Positions 1 through 8,013 of a DNA stretch of 64,000 nt are shown here, in pieces. A model generated the notes under the pieces. It worked only from the letters and a program-made list of their open reading frames with translations, searched no databases and had not been told where the DNA came from. The position numbers and the translations under genes were made by a program. Position 1 is the stretch's first letter. Each line of letters opens with the position of its first letter. Source of the DNA: Candidatus Pseudomonas phytovorans (GTDB lineage: Bacteria > Pseudomonadota > Gammaproteobacteria > Pseudomonadales > Pseudomonadaceae); assembly GCA_029202525.1 (NCBI GenBank), contig CP119325.1, forward strand, positions 1,896,001 through 1,960,000. Direction: 5' to 3'.

Positions 1-136
1 CGGGGGGCAAAGTATACCGGAATTCACTTTGAATCGGGGTGGCAAAGGGCACGGGCGGCGTAATTTTTCGACCTGCATCACGTGCTCTTGTTCACCGTTT
101 GCTACGGGGTGTGAGTCTAGCTCTAAATGAGAGTTG

Positions 137-183
137 ATCCTATATCTTGTGTGATTATTTTTTTTCCCCACTGTATATAGTGT
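137..183 (-). promoter_or_regulatory. NrdR box pair, probably for nrdB beyond the left edge
   Basis: Two 16-bp sites, ATCCTATATCTTGTGT at 137 and CCACTGTATATAGTGT at 168, match the NrdR consensus ACACWATATATWGTGT at about 13 and 14 of 16 positions. They start exactly 31 bp apart, the three-turn spacing typical of NrdR operators. They lie downstream of nrdA and of its terminator, so they most likely repress a separate leftward promoter for the small subunit gene nrdB, which would lie outside the window. The target gene is inferred. No coding region was seen in 1-363. Confidence 0.7.
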
Positions 184-295
184 TTTGATCTTGGTCATGG
201 CCTAGGGCTTGTGTTGCCTGCACGGGCCCTTTCGCGGCGGTTCGACGCCCCGATAAACCCGCACAGTTGCACGGGTAACCCGGCGTTTTGCGGGC

Positions 296-336
296 AAAAA
301 AATACCGCCCCAATCACCCGAAGGCGGTTGAGGCGG
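296..336 (-). terminator. Rho-independent terminator of nrdA
   Basis: Read leftward, CCGCCTCAA and TTGGGGCGG form a 9-bp stem with one G-U pair and a 14-nt loop, followed by TATTTTTTT. It begins 28 bp after the nrdA stop codon. A strong terminator here separates nrdA from whatever follows. Confidence 0.75.
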
Positions 337-363
337 CATGTTCACTTCAGCGGTGCTGAAACC

Positions 364-3243
364 TTATTGGCAGGCTTCGCAATCCGGCTCGTCGATCGCG
401 CAGGCCTTCGGCACTGGCGCTGGGCCGGCTGCCTGGACCGGGGCGCTGTCGCCACCGCTGGAAACGGCGTTGAGCTTGCCGGTATTGATGGTCGACTTCT
501 CGGTGCTGGTCGCAGCCAGGGCACGGAGGTAGTAGGTGGTTTTCAGACCACGGTACCAGGCCATGCGGTAGGTCACGTCCAGCTTCTTGCCCGAGGCGCC
601 GGCGATGTACAGGTTCAGCGACTGAGCCTGGTCGATCCACTTCTGGCGACGCGAGGCAGCATCGACGATCCACTTGGTGTCGACTTCGAACGCGGTGGCG
701 TACAGGTCTTTCAGCTCTTGCGGGATACGCTCGATCTGCTGCACGGAACCGTCGTAGTACTTCAGGTCGTTGATCATGACCGAGTCCCACAGGCCGCGGG
801 CCTTCAGGTCGCGGACCAGGTACGGGTTGATCACGGTGAATTCGCCCGACAGGTTCGATTTCACGTACAGGTTCTGGTAGGTCGGCTCGATCGACTGCGA
901 CACGCCGGTGATGTTGGCGATGGTCGCGGTTGGCGCGATGGCCATGATGTTCGAGTTACGAATACCTTTCTGTACGCGGGCACGCACCGGTGCCCAGTCC
1001 AGGGTCTCGTTCAGGTCGACGTCGATGTACTTCTGGCCACGGGCTTCGATCAGGATCTGTTGCGAATCCAGCGGCAGGATGCCTTTGGACCACAGCGAAC
1101 CCTGGAAGGTCTCGTAGGCGCCACGCTCATCGGCCAGGTCGCACGATGCCTGGATGGCGAAGTAGCTGACCGCTTCCATCGACTTGTCGGCGAACTCGAC
1201 GGCAGCGTCGGAGCCGTAGGCGATGTGCTGCAGGTACAGTGCATCCTGGAAGCCCATGATGCCCAGGCCAACCGGGCGGTGCTTCATGTTCGAGTTGCGC
1301 GCTTGCGGCACCGAGTAGTAGTTGATGTCGATCACGTTGTCGAGCATGCGCACGGCGGTGTTCACGGTGCGTTGCAGCTTGGCGGTGTCCAGCTTGCCAT
1401 CGACGATGTGGTTCGGCAGGTTGATCGAGCCCAGGTTGCAGACCGCGATCTCGTCCTTGTTGGTGTTCAGGGTGATCTCGGTGCACAGGTTCGAGCTGTG
1501 GACCACGCCCACGTGCTGCTGCGGCGAACGCAGGTTGCACGGGTCCTTGAAGGTCAGCCACGGGTGGCCGGTCTCGAACAGCATCGACAGCATCTTGCGC
1601 CACAGGTCTTTGGCCTGGATGGTCTTGAACACCTTGATCTTGTTGTACTCGGTCAGGGCTTCGTAGTACTCGTAACGCTCTTCGAAGGCCTTGCCGGTCA
1701 GGTCGTGCAGGTCTGGCACTTCCGAAGGCGAGAACAGGGTCCACTTGCCGTCATCGAAGACACGCTTCATGAACAGGTCAGGGATCCAGTTGGCAGTGTT
1801 CATGTCGTGGGTACGACGGCGGTCATCACCGGTGTTCTTGCGCAGCTCGATGAACTCTTCGATGTCCAGGTGCCAGGTTTCCAGGTAAGCACACACGGCG
1901 CCTTTGCGCTTGCCACCCTGGTTCACGGCAACGGCGGTGTCGTTGACCACTTTCAGGAACGGTACAACGCCCTGGGACTTGCCGTTGGTGCCCTTGATGT
2001 AGGAACCCAGTGCACGCACAGGCGTCCAGTCGTTGCCCAGGCCACCGGCGAATTTCGACAGCATGGCGTTGTCGTGGATCGCGTGGTAGATGCCCGACAG
2101 GTCGTCCGGCACAGTGGTCAGGTAGCAGCTGGACAGCTGCGGGCGCAGGGTGCCGGCGTTGAACAGGGTCGGGGTCGAGGCCATGTAGTCGAAGGACGAC
2201 AACAGGTTGTAGAACTCGATCGCGCGGGCTTCCTTGTCTTTCTCTTCCAGCGCCAGGCCCATGGCCACACGCATGAAGAACACCTGCGGCAGCTCGAAGC
2301 GCACGCCATCCTTGTGGATGAAGTAGCGGTCGTACAGGGTCTGCAGGCCCAGGTAGGTGAACTGCTGGTCGCGCTCGTGGTTGATCGCCTTGCCCATGCG
2401 CTCCAGGTCGAAGTCGGCCAGGGCAGGGTTCAGCAGTTCGAACTCGATACCTTTGGCCACATAGGCCGGCAGGGCCTTGGCGTACAGGTCGGCCATCTCG
2501 TGGTGAGTGGCGCTTTCGGCAACCTCAAGGAAGCCCAGGCCTTCGGCACGCAGGGTGTCCAGCAGCAGGCGGGCGGTCACGAACGAGTAGTTCGGCTCGC
2601 GCTCTACCAGGGTACGGGCGGTCATCACCAGGGCGGTGTTGACGTCCTTGATGGCCACGCCGTCGTACAGGTTCTTCAGGGTTTCGCGCTGGATCAGCTC
2701 GCCATCCACTTCGGCCAGGCCTTCGCAGGCTTCGCTGATGATGGTGTTCATGCGGGCCATGTCGAGCGGCGCCAGGCTGCCGTTGGCCAGGGTGATGCGA
2801 ATGCTTGGGTGCGGCTCGACCACGGCGTCGGTGTGGGCGCGGGTGGCACGCTCTTTCGCGCGCTGGTCGCGGTAGATCACGTAGTCGCGGGCAACTTTCT
2901 GCTCGCCAGCGCGCATCAGGGCCAGCTCTACCTGGTCCTGGATTTCTTCGATGTGGATGGTGCCACCCGATGGCATGCGACGCTTGAACGTGGCGGTGAC
3001 CTGCTCGGTCAGACGCGCTACGGTGTCGTGGATGCGCGACGAAGCGGCGGCGGTGCCGCCTTCAACTGCGAGAAACGCCTTGGTGATGGCCACGGTAATC
3101 TTGTCGTCGGTGTAGGCGACAACAGTGCCGTTACGCTTGATCACGCGCAGTTGGCCGGGGGCGGTGGCAGCCAGATCCTGATTGGAATCGTTGGTCTGCG
3201 GCACCTGGGCCTGCGGGTTCTCGCGAGTTGTGTCGGTTTGCAT
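364..3243 (-). CDS. nrdA: Ribonucleoside-diphosphate reductase, class Ia, alpha subunit
   Basis: 959 residues; reduces ribonucleoside diphosphates to deoxyribonucleotides together with the radical-bearing NrdB subunit in the cytoplasm. Two N-terminal ATP-cone regions (about residues 32-131 and 148-240) explain why it is about 200 residues longer than E. coli NrdA; this double-cone form is known in Pseudomonas. Visible catalytic features: NLCTE near residue 587 (active-site N, C and E), the redox Cys in SSCYL near 373 and its partner in VCNLGS near 602, the radical-path tyrosine pair in TTYYLR, and C-terminal tail cysteines C955 and C958 (CEAC). The start is an ATG preceded by GGAGAC. It has a NrdR/DnaA control region upstream and its own terminator, so nrdB appears to be transcribed separately. 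Confidence 0.97.
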   Translation of the reverse strand: MQTDTTRENPQAQVPQTNDSNQDLAATAPGQLRVIKRNGTVVAYTDDKITVAITKAFLAVEGGTAAASSRIHDTVARLTEQVTATFKRRMPSGGTIHIEEIQDQVELALMRAGEQKVARDYVIYRDQRAKERATRAHTDAVVEPHPSIRITLANGSLAPLDMARMNTIISEACEGLAEVDGELIQRETLKNLYDGVAIKDVNTALVMTARTLVEREPNYSFVTARLLLDTLRAEGLGFLEVAESATHHEMADLYAKALPAYVAKGIEFELLNPALADFDLERMGKAINHERDQQFTYLGLQTLYDRYFIHKDGVRFELPQVFFMRVAMGLALEEKDKEARAIEFYNLLSSFDYMASTPTLFNAGTLRPQLSSCYLTTVPDDLSGIYHAIHDNAMLSKFAGGLGNDWTPVRALGSYIKGTNGKSQGVVPFLKVVNDTAVAVNQGGKRKGAVCAYLETWHLDIEEFIELRKNTGDDRRRTHDMNTANWIPDLFMKRVFDDGKWTLFSPSEVPDLHDLTGKAFEERYEYYEALTEYNKIKVFKTIQAKDLWRKMLSMLFETGHPWLTFKDPCNLRSPQQHVGVVHSSNLCTEITLNTNKDEIAVCNLGSINLPNHIVDGKLDTAKLQRTVNTAVRMLDNVIDINYYSVPQARNSNMKHRPVGLGIMGFQDALYLQHIAYGSDAAVEFADKSMEAVSYFAIQASCDLADERGAYETFQGSLWSKGILPLDSQQILIEARGQKYIDVDLNETLDWAPVRARVQKGIRNSNIMAIAPTATIANITGVSQSIEPTYQNLYVKSNLSGEFTVINPYLVRDLKARGLWDSVMINDLKYYDGSVQQIERIPQELKDLYATAFEVDTKWIVDAASRRQKWIDQAQSLNLYIAGASGKKLDVTYRMAWYRGLKTTYYLRALAATSTEKSTINTGKLNAVSSGGDSAPVQAAGPAPVPKACAIDEPDCEACQ

Positions 3244-3561
3244 GGGTGGGTGTCTCCACAGTTTCTATATTGTTCAGGCGCCTTTTGGGCGCCCACCGTT
3301 CCGTCCACTTGCTCGATGACCCTCGCGGGGACGCGTAATGCACACGCATCCGCCAACTCGGGCGTACCGACTTCGGGACAGACTCAGGAATAAGGGGCAA
3401 TAGCTTGCCGCTCCCTGGCCGAAGTCAAAGGTTTTGGGACGTGCCCAAAAACTGCTGTTCAGTTTGCCGCTGGAGCGGTTTGGCTGTTGAAATCGCGCCA
3501 AGTTCAGCCAGAAAAAGCGCTTGAATTTCCGCGCTGACTTGTGTTTGCGATTTGGGGCTAA

Positions 3562-3608
3562 ACCCAACATATAGTGGTTTGCCGCGTTCGGCATACAAGA
3601 TAATGCGG
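3562..3608 (-). promoter_or_regulatory. NrdR box pair at the nrdA promoter
   Basis: ACCCAACATATAGTGG at 3562 and ATACAAGATAATGCGG at 3593 match the NrdR consensus at about 13 and 11 of 16 positions. Their starts are 31 bp apart, the same spacing as the pair at 137-183. The 3593 box overlaps the predicted -10 element of the nrdA promoter and the other lies just downstream of the start site, a layout expected for repression by NrdR-ATP/dATP. Confidence 0.65.
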
Positions 3609-3625
3609 TCTTGGCGTCTTTGCAA
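3597..3625 (-). promoter_or_regulatory. Predicted sigma-70 promoter of nrdA
   Basis: Leftward TTGCAA, a 17-bp spacer, then TATCTT. Transcription would start near 3590, giving a leader of roughly 350 nt before the nrdA ATG at 3243. The position between DnaA-like boxes (upstream) and NrdR boxes (overlapping and downstream) supports the call. The long leader holds a GGCGCC/GGGCGCC hairpin near 3277-3295 but no recognisable riboswitch. Confidence 0.5.
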
Positions 3626-3635
3626 GGCGAGCGCC

Positions 3636-3666
3636 TGTGGATAACATGTGGGTAGATTGTGGGTGA
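3636..3666. promoter_or_regulatory. Cluster of three DnaA-like boxes upstream of nrdA
   Basis: TGTGGATAA at 3636 is a perfect DnaA box (TTATCCACA on the other strand). TGTGGGTAG at 3647 and TGTGGGTGA at 3658 each match 7 of 9 positions. All three are on the same strand and repeat every 11 bp, so they lie on one face of the helix, just upstream of the predicted -35. DnaA control of nrdAB is established in E. coli; here it is inferred from the sites. Confidence 0.6.
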
Positions 3667-3868
3667 AAGGTGAGTATTCGCTGTAGGCCTTGTGCCAAGT
3701 GGTTTGCAGTATTTTTCTGCGCCTTGCCGGCCTTGGGCAGTTTTTTTCGGGGGCGGACCCTATCACAAAAAACGGTTCAGTCCAGGGCGCTACGAGTGGG
3801 TTGGCAGTGCCGGGGGCGGGGCTTAGTATCCGGCTGTAATGTTGCTTTCAGGTTAAAAGGGTAGTTGC

Positions 3869-3976
3869 CTGTACCGGCCTCTTCGCGGGCACGACCGCTC
3901 CCACAGGTACTGCACAGGCTTTGGAAACGGTGCGGTCCCTGTGGGAGCGGGCGTGCCCGCGAAGAGGCCGGTACAG
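3869..3976. repeat. REP inverted pair (BIME-like), between nrdA and rstA
   Basis: Two oppositely oriented copies of the P. putida REP (core CTCTTCGCGGGCACGCCCGC, then TCCCACAGG), bounded by CTGTACCGGCC and GGCCGGTACAG. The pair can fold into one long hairpin. It lies 34 bp before the response regulator start, so it would be in or near that gene's leader. Confidence 0.9.
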
Positions 3977-4009
3977 CCACCAGAAAAATAACAAGTAAAG
4001 GCCAGAGCC

Positions 4010-4708
4010 ATGGACCACCCCGCACCCCGCATCCTCATCGTCGAAGACGACCAGCGCCTGGCCGAGCTCACCGCCGAGTACCTGCAGGCCAACGGCTTCG
4101 AGGTCGCGGTGGAGGGCGATGGTGCCCGCGCCGCGCGCCGCATCGTCGACAGCCAGCCCGATCTGGTCATCCTCGACCTCATGCTGCCCGGCGAAGACGG
4201 CCTGAGCATTTGCCGCCGGGTACGCAACCAGTACCCCGGGCCGATTCTCATGCTTACCGCACGCAGCGACGAACTTGACCAGGTCCAGGGCCTGGACCTT
4301 GGGGCCGACGACTACGTCTGCAAACCGGTGCGCCCACGCTTGCTGTTGGCGCGCATCCAGGCCCTGCTGCGCCGCAGCGACGGCGTTGACAACAAGCGCC
4401 AGGACCTGGCCTTCGGCGCGCTGCGCATCGACAACCGCTTGCGTGAGGCGCGCCTGGGTGAACAGCTGATCGAGCTGACCGGCGCCGAGTTCGACCTGCT
4501 CTGGCTGCTGGCCAGCAACGCCGGCCGGGTACTGACCCGCGAACAGATCTTTACTGCACTGCGTGGCGTCGGCTACGACGGCCAAGACCGCTCCATCGAC
4601 ATACGCATCTCGAAAATCCGCCCCAAGATCGGCGATGACCCGCTTCAGCCTCGGCTGATCAAGACCCTGCGCAGCAAGGGCTACCTGTTTGTCGGCGAAG
4701 CACCATGA
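4010..4708 (+). CDS. OmpR-family response regulator, RstA-like
   Basis: 232 residues. The N-terminal receiver domain carries the acidic pair D13/D14, phosphoacceptor D56 (VILDLMLPG), the conserved T in MLTAR and K in CKPV. The C-terminal winged-helix domain (about 135-230) ends with the usual TLRSKGYLF. Receiver and effector features resemble RstA, but the family is large and the orthology is a judgement. It overlaps the following kinase gene by 4 bp (ATGA), so the two form a translationally coupled two-component system. The ATG follows a weak AAAGG site; a REP pair lies just upstream. Confidence 0.85.
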   Translation: MDHPAPRILIVEDDQRLAELTAEYLQANGFEVAVEGDGARAARRIVDSQPDLVILDLMLPGEDGLSICRRVRNQYPGPILMLTARSDELDQVQGLDLGADDYVCKPVRPRLLLARIQALLRRSDGVDNKRQDLAFGALRIDNRLREARLGEQLIELTGAEFDLLWLLASNAGRVLTREQIFTALRGVGYDGQDRSIDIRISKIRPKIGDDPLQPRLIKTLRSKGYLFVGEAP

Positions 4709-6312
4709 ACAACTCGATTTTTCTACGCATCTACGGCGGCATGCTGGCTGTGCTGGTACTGGTGGCCCTGCTCGGCGTACTCAGCCTGCACCTGGTCAAC
4801 GAAGTACGCGCCGCCCAGCACCGCGAGGGCCTGGCCCAGGGCACCTTCAGCCTGATGGCTGACAACCTGGCACAGCAGAATACAACTGAGCGCAAGCGCT
4901 CGCTGCTGATGTGGGAGCGACTGCTGGGTGTGCCGCTGACGCTGCAGCCAATGACGGCGCGCAGCCTTGACGGCGGCCAGCGGGCACGCCTGTATCGCGG
5001 CTTGGTAGTGGTGGAGAAGACCGGCCCGCATGCGGCGCAAGTACTGCGCAAGGTCGGCCAGGAAGACCTGATGCTGGTGGCGCAGATCAAACAGATCAGT
5101 GAGCAGCTGGCGCGGGCCACGCTGTATCTGTTGGCCGATGAACTGGTGCGCTACCCGATCACCGAGCAGCAACAGCGGCTGGCGCAGATCAAGCAGGAAA
5201 AGGGCTTCGGCTTTGGCGTCGCCCTGCAACGCATCGAGCGGGTGAGCCTGGACGATGACCAGCGGCGCCGGGTCGAGGAGGGTGACACGGTCATGGCGCT
5301 CGGCAGGGACGGCGACTCGATCCGTGTGTTTGCCGGGCTGGCAGGCTCGCCCTGGGTGCTGGAAATCGGCCCGTTGCACCAGCTCAACCCGTACCCGCCA
5401 CAGTTGCTGATCCTGATTACCTTCCTCGGCCTGTGCCTGATCGGCCTGGTGGTCTACCTGCTGGTGCGCCAACTGGAGCGCCGCGTGTCGGGCCTGGAGA
5501 TGGCAGCCACACGCATCGCTCAGGGCAGCCTGGACACCCGCGTGCCCGCTGGTGACGCCGACTCGGTGGGGCGCCTGGCCGCTGCCTTCAATGGCATGGC
5601 CGAGCACCTGCAACGCTCGCTGACCATGCAGCGCGAGCTGGTGCGGGCGGTGTCCCATGAGTTGCGCACGCCGGTGGCGCGCCTGCGCTTTGGCCTGGAG
5701 ATGATCGAAAGTGCTACCACCGAACAGGCGCGGGCCAAGCACCTGGCGGGCATGGACGGGGATATCCAGGACCTGGATAAGCTGGTCGACGAAATGCTGA
5801 CCTACGCTCGCCTGGAGCAAGGTGCGCCGGCCTTGAAGTTCCAGCGGGTCGACCTGGATGCCTTGCTCGCGCGGGTGATCGAAGAGTTGGCACCGTTGCG
5901 TGCCGAGGTGCGGGTGGTGCGCGGCGACTGCCAGGGCGCGGATGCCGAAGGGGCCTGGGTCGAAGCCGAGCCGCGTTACCTGCACCGGGCGCTGCAGAAC
6001 CTGGTCAGCAACGCCATGCGCCACGCCGGCGCCGAGGTGCGTGTGAGCTACCAGTTGGGCCAGCAGCGGTGCCGCATCGATGTGGAGGATGACGGCCCGG
6101 GGATCCCGGAGGGTTTCTGGGACCGCATCTTCACCCCGTTCACTCGCCTGGATGACAGCCGCACCCGTGCGTCAGGTGGGCATGGCCTGGGCCTGTCTAT
6201 CGTGCGGCGAATCATTTACTGGCACACGGGCCGGGCGACGGTGGGGCGCAGCGAAGCGCTGGGTGGTGCCTGCTTCAGCCTGAATTGGCCACGGCAGCAG
6301 GCGCCACTGTAA
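4705..6312 (+). CDS. Two-component sensor histidine kinase, RstB-like
   Basis: 535 residues. An N-terminal membrane segment (about 8-30), a periplasmic sensing region of about 200 residues, a second membrane segment (about 233-255), a HAMP linker, a HisKA domain with the phosphorylatable His in SHELRTPVARL near residue 318, and a C-terminal ATPase domain with N box (NLVSNAMRHAG), DDGPGIP and GHGLGLSIV. It overlaps rstA by 4 bp and is its presumed partner. The stop is only 3 bp from the stop of the convergent phosphopantetheinyl transferase gene, with no visible terminator between them. Confidence 0.85.
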   Translation: MNNSIFLRIYGGMLAVLVLVALLGVLSLHLVNEVRAAQHREGLAQGTFSLMADNLAQQNTTERKRSLLMWERLLGVPLTLQPMTARSLDGGQRARLYRGLVVVEKTGPHAAQVLRKVGQEDLMLVAQIKQISEQLARATLYLLADELVRYPITEQQQRLAQIKQEKGFGFGVALQRIERVSLDDDQRRRVEEGDTVMALGRDGDSIRVFAGLAGSPWVLEIGPLHQLNPYPPQLLILITFLGLCLIGLVVYLLVRQLERRVSGLEMAATRIAQGSLDTRVPAGDADSVGRLAAAFNGMAEHLQRSLTMQRELVRAVSHELRTPVARLRFGLEMIESATTEQARAKHLAGMDGDIQDLDKLVDEMLTYARLEQGAPALKFQRVDLDALLARVIEELAPLRAEVRVVRGDCQGADAEGAWVEAEPRYLHRALQNLVSNAMRHAGAEVRVSYQLGQQRCRIDVEDDGPGIPEGFWDRIFTPFTRLDDSRTRASGGHGLGLSIVRRIIYWHTGRATVGRSEALGGACFSLNWPRQQAPL

Positions 6313-6315
6313 AGG

Positions 6316-7017
6316 TCAGACGCTGACCAGGCTGAGCAGGTGGCCGTCCTGCAGGCAGAACTGGCCTTGCAACTCGGCGCCGTGGCGCCACTGCGGCGAC
6401 AGGTCGGTGAGCAGGCGCAGGTGCGCCAGGCCTTCGGTGGACCAGTCGAGCACTTCGGCGTGTTCGAAATAGAAGCGCTGGCGGGTCAGCGGGTAGAGGG
6501 TCTTGAACAGGCTTTCCTTCAGCGAGAAGGTCAGGGTGACCGTCAGGCCGAGCTGGCGGCGGTCCAGGCGTTCGAGCTCGGGCGGGGTGAGGATTTCGGC
6601 CATCAGCCGCTCGGCGCGTTCGTCATCCAGCAGGGCTTCCTGGTCCAGCCCAAGGCCTTGGCAACTGCCTTCGGCGGCGACCACGGCGGCGGCCCAGCCT
6701 TTGCCGTGGGTGATCGAGCCGTGGATGCCCGCCGGCCAGACCGGTGAACGGTCCTCATGGGTACCCGGCACGTAGTCACGGCTGTCCAGGCGCTGCAGCG
6801 CGTCGCGGGCGCATACTCGACCGGCCAGGTACTCGGCCTGGCGCTTGGCCACCGAGCGCTGCAGGCTGGCGCTGGGCACCACGCCGGCGCGCTGGAAATC
6901 GTCGGGTGCCAGGCGGGCAGGGTCGAAGGTACAGCTGACCAGCACCGCGCCGGGCAGCGGGCGGGGTAAGGGCCAGTGGTGCTGGAGTGGGGCGCAGCAG
7001 GCGGGGAGAGTGTTCAT
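6316..7017 (-). CDS. 4'-phosphopantetheinyl transferase, EntD/PcpS-like
   Basis: 233 residues from the ATG at 7017; a longer reading upstream lacks support. It transfers phosphopantetheine from CoA to carrier-protein serines, activating acyl carrier and peptide carrier proteins. Family motifs are present: SITHGKG, the Mg-binding GLGLDQE (LD..E) segment, and FSLKESLFKTLYP (the W/F-S-x-K-E-S-x-x-K motif). The length fits the single broad-specificity enzyme PcpS described in P. aeruginosa. Convergent with the rstB-like gene. Confidence 0.9.
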   Translation of the reverse strand: MNTLPACCAPLQHHWPLPRPLPGAVLVSCTFDPARLAPDDFQRAGVVPSASLQRSVAKRQAEYLAGRVCARDALQRLDSRDYVPGTHEDRSPVWPAGIHGSITHGKGWAAAVVAAEGSCQGLGLDQEALLDDERAERLMAEILTPPELERLDRRQLGLTVTLTFSLKESLFKTLYPLTRQRFYFEHAEVLDWSTEGLAHLRLLTDLSPQWRHGAELQGQFCLQDGHLLSLVSV

Positions 7018-7056
7018 GGGGCTATTGTGCCAGCCGCAGCGGCGGTGTGGGAGGTG

Positions 7057-7092
7057 GGATTGCCGGGGCCGCAAGGCGGCCCCTGGCAATCC
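7057..7092. terminator. Hairpin after the dienelactone hydrolase gene
   Basis: GGATTGCCGGGGCCGC, AAG, then GCGGCCCCTGGCAATCC form a stem of about 16 bp with one mismatch, starting directly at the stop of the leftward gene at 7093. There is no T run, so it may act as an mRNA-stabilising hairpin or REP relative rather than as a true terminator. Confidence 0.5.
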
Positions 7093-7884
7093 TTATTTGA
7101 ACACCTTCTTGAAGAACGCCTGCATATCCGCCCAAGAGCTCTCGTCTGCCGCCTTGTTATAGCCAATGTCCGGTCCACCATGGTCGCCATGGCTCAGGCG
7201 GTCAGCATCGGGGTTGGTAAACCCGTGCTTGGCCCCTTCAATGCTGACGAACTGGTAGTTGACCTTGGCCGCATCCATTTCCGCCTTGAACGCGTCCACT
7301 TGCTGCTGGGTGACCATGCTGTCCGCCGCGCCATGTTCAACCAGGATGTCCGCACGCACCACACCAGGCTTGGCCGGCGTCTGAGTGGCCAGCGCGCCAT
7401 GGAAGCTCACCACACCGTCCAGTTTCACTCCCCGGCGTGCGGCGTCCAGCACCACCTTGCCGCCAAAGCAGTAGCCCACAGCGCCCAGCTCATGCTTGTT
7501 GACGTTCGGCTGTTTTTTCAGCAAATCCAGGCCCGCGTCAAAGCGCGCTGCCGCCGCGGCCGGGTCTTTCATCGCTTCGGCCATGAATGCCTGGGCATCC
7601 TGCGGATGCTCGGTGTGCTTGCCATCGCCGTACATGTCGATGGCCAGCGCTTTATAGCCCAGGGCCGCAAGGTCTCTTGCACGGCGCTTGGCATAGTCAT
7701 TCAGGCCCCACCATTCATGCACCACGACGATACCTGGACGTTTGTCGTCCAGCGCGTCGTCGTAGGCGTAGTAGCCGACCAGGCGGTTGCCGTCGGCGTC
7801 CTGGTAGGGGATCTCGCGGGTCACCACTGCCGCTTGGGCGAGGGCGGCGCTGCACATCAGGGTCAGGGCCAGCAGGGCACGCAT
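7093..7884 (-). CDS. Dienelactone hydrolase family protein with signal peptide
   Basis: 263 residues. The N-terminus MRALLALTLMCSAALAQAA is a clear Sec signal, so the protein acts in the periplasm, unlike the classical cytoplasmic dienelactone hydrolase. The alpha/beta-hydrolase triad is recognisable: nucleophilic Cys in GYCFGG, Asp in HGAADSM, and His in AKHGF. The substrate is unknown; no catabolic cluster surrounds it. It is divergent from oprH, and the PhoP half-sites lie between the two, 31 bp upstream of this start, so PhoP control of this gene is possible but unproven. Confidence 0.88.
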   Translation of the reverse strand: MRALLALTLMCSAALAQAAVVTREIPYQDADGNRLVGYYAYDDALDDKRPGIVVVHEWWGLNDYAKRRARDLAALGYKALAIDMYGDGKHTEHPQDAQAFMAEAMKDPAAAAARFDAGLDLLKKQPNVNKHELGAVGYCFGGKVVLDAARRGVKLDGVVSFHGALATQTPAKPGVVRADILVEHGAADSMVTQQQVDAFKAEMDAAKVNYQFVSIEGAKHGFTNPDADRLSHGDHGGPDIGYNKAADESSWADMQAFFKKVFK

Positions 7885-7914
7885 CTTTACTACTCCTTGT
7901 CTTGCAGACAGTTC

Positions 7915-7970
7915 GTTCAGCCGGGGTTCAGCCAGGGTTCAGTCGCGGTTCAGGGTGCCTTCCTTACTCT
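7915..7970 (+). promoter_or_regulatory. PhoP-binding repeats and -10 of oprH
   Basis: Four perfect GTTCAG half-sites begin at 7915, 7926, 7937 and 7948, an exact 11-bp period; a PhoP box normally has two. A -10-like TACTCT lies at 7965-7970, 11 bp after the last half-site, the usual distance in PhoP-activated promoters without a -35. This supports Mg2+-responsive autoregulation of oprH-phoP-phoQ. Confidence 0.85.
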
Positions 7971-8013
7971 AGCTTCCAGACCGAAACAGCGCACCCAACT
8001 GGAGTATCCAGCC

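Noticed and set aside
211..3393. 1060-codon open frame on the plus strand opposite nrdA
   Set aside because: Shadow frame produced by high third-position GC in nrdA; the translation is rich in V, H, Q, G, L and D without domains, while the minus-strand frame is a complete NrdA.
3869..3976. Possible small RNA gene or insertion sequence at the strong palindromes found nine times in the window
   Set aside because: The shared core and paired layout identify them as REP/BIME elements; they have no transposase or promoter of their own here.
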